DNA from: Thiothrix sp.
GTDB lineage: Bacteria > Pseudomonadota > Gammaproteobacteria > Thiotrichales > Thiotrichaceae
Length of the DNA: 6,849 nt
Assembly: GCA_011375245.1 (NCBI GenBank)
Contig: DRMA01000145.1
Span: forward strand, 1-6,849
Direction of reading: 5' to 3'
Part shown: positions 6,640 to 6,849 of the stretch, in pieces
How positions within the stretch are numbered: position 1 is the stretch's first letter
Layout: each line of letters opens with the position of its first letter
Notes under the pieces: generated by a model
Database searches by the model: none
Seen by the model: the letters and a program-made list of their open reading frames with translations, nothing else
What the model was told of the DNA's origin: nothing
Translations under genes and position numbers: made by a program

Positions 6640-6732
6640 TTATTTTTTCCCTCCTCCTGTTCCTGAAATACCGCCGCTGCGATAGAGAATAAAAAGCAGT
6701 TGATGATGATTAGGTGTCGTGATGTTATTCAT
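6640..6732 (-). CDS. Possible small ORF, 30 residues, Gly-rich C-terminus
   Basis: On the minus strand an ATG at 6732 opens 30 codons ending in TAA at 6640-6642, just past the end of the convergent regulator gene. The product begins MNNITTPNHHQLLF and ends with YRSGGISGTGGGKK. The glycine-rich end is unusual for a chance ORF in AT-rich DNA, but the ribosome binding site is weak (GGA, nine bases upstream) and no promoter is clear. I do not recognise the family. It may be a real small protein or a chance reading frame. Confidence 0.3.
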   Translation of the reverse strand: MNNITTPNHHQLLFILYRSGGISGTGGGKK

Positions 6733-6773
6733 GATTACTGTTCCAATAAATTTAAAAATTTAAGTAGTGCGTT

Positions 6774-6822
6774 TTAGGCGATATGCCTGATGAGCATTCG
6801 CTTAACTTCATTTATCATGAAG
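6774..6822. repeat. Two small inverted repeats before the next gene
   Basis: AGGC-GATAT-GCCT (6776-6788, extendable by a wobble and one pair) is followed by CTTCAT-TTATC-ATGAAG (6806-6822). Neither is followed by a T-run, so they are not convincing terminators. The second lies 13 bases before the ribosome binding site at the right edge and could be an operator or a leader hairpin. No role can be assigned. Confidence 0.3.
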
Positions 6823-6835
6823 CATTTTAAAATAC

Positions 6836-6840
6836 GGAGG
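6836..6840 (+). promoter_or_regulatory. Strong ribosome binding site for a gene starting at or beyond the right edge
   Basis: GGAGG is the best Shine-Dalgarno match in the window. Nine bases remain before the sequence ends, so a start codon at about 6850 would be at workable spacing. A TTG at 6844 is the only start-like codon inside. Confidence 0.45.
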
Positions 6841-6849
6841 AATTGGTAA

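Noticed and set aside
6621..6650. Possible terminator after the regulator gene (TGCG/CGCA stem before a T-rich run)
   Set aside because: The stem has only four pairs with a large loop, too weak to call.

Overview
The window looks like AT-rich gammaproteobacterial chromosome (a Gram-negative envelope system, Shine-Dalgarno starts, mostly TAA stops). I cannot name the genus from the sequence. The genes are closely packed, and I see no tRNA, rRNA, CRISPR array, insertion sequence or prophage signal. The best overall reading is a copper (or related metal) acquisition locus under sigma-54 control. The metal assignment rests on family motifs and is an inference.

Left arm, minus strand, read from about 2563 down to 1: exbB, exbD, tonB, then a gene running off the left edge that encodes a heavy-metal-associated (HMA) domain fused to a TauE/SafE-type membrane domain. 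ExbB, ExbD and TonB form the inner-membrane motor that powers outer-membrane receptors. The three genes are nearly contiguous, with 0 and 9 bases between them. The HMA gene lies 116 bases further on with no visible terminator between, so it is probably in the same operon.

Centre, 2564-2788: a divergent control region of 225 bases. It holds a near-consensus sigma-54 promoter (2727-2742) facing right. Two tandem copies of a GTGT/ACAC-type dyad, exactly 21 bases apart, sit about 85-110 bases upstream of the predicted start, where an enhancer-binding protein would bind.

Right arm, plus strand, 2789-6628: a TonB-dependent receptor related to the OprC/NosA copper receptors, a stem-loop, a second TauE/SafE-type (DsbD_2/UreH-like) membrane protein, and a stand-alone sigma-54 activator (AAA+ plus Fis-type helix-turn-helix, no sensor domain).

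Proposed logic: the receptor brings a metal ligand across the outer membrane, ExbB-ExbD-TonB powers it, and the two TauE/SafE-type proteins (one with a CxxC metal-binding domain) handle the metal at the inner membrane. The activator, encoded at the end of the receptor operon, would switch on the sigma-54 promoter in front of that operon. This would be a positive autoregulatory loop. The last 220 bases hold a possible 30-codon minus-strand ORF, small inverted repeats, and a strong ribosome binding site at the right edge that suggests another gene starts just outside.
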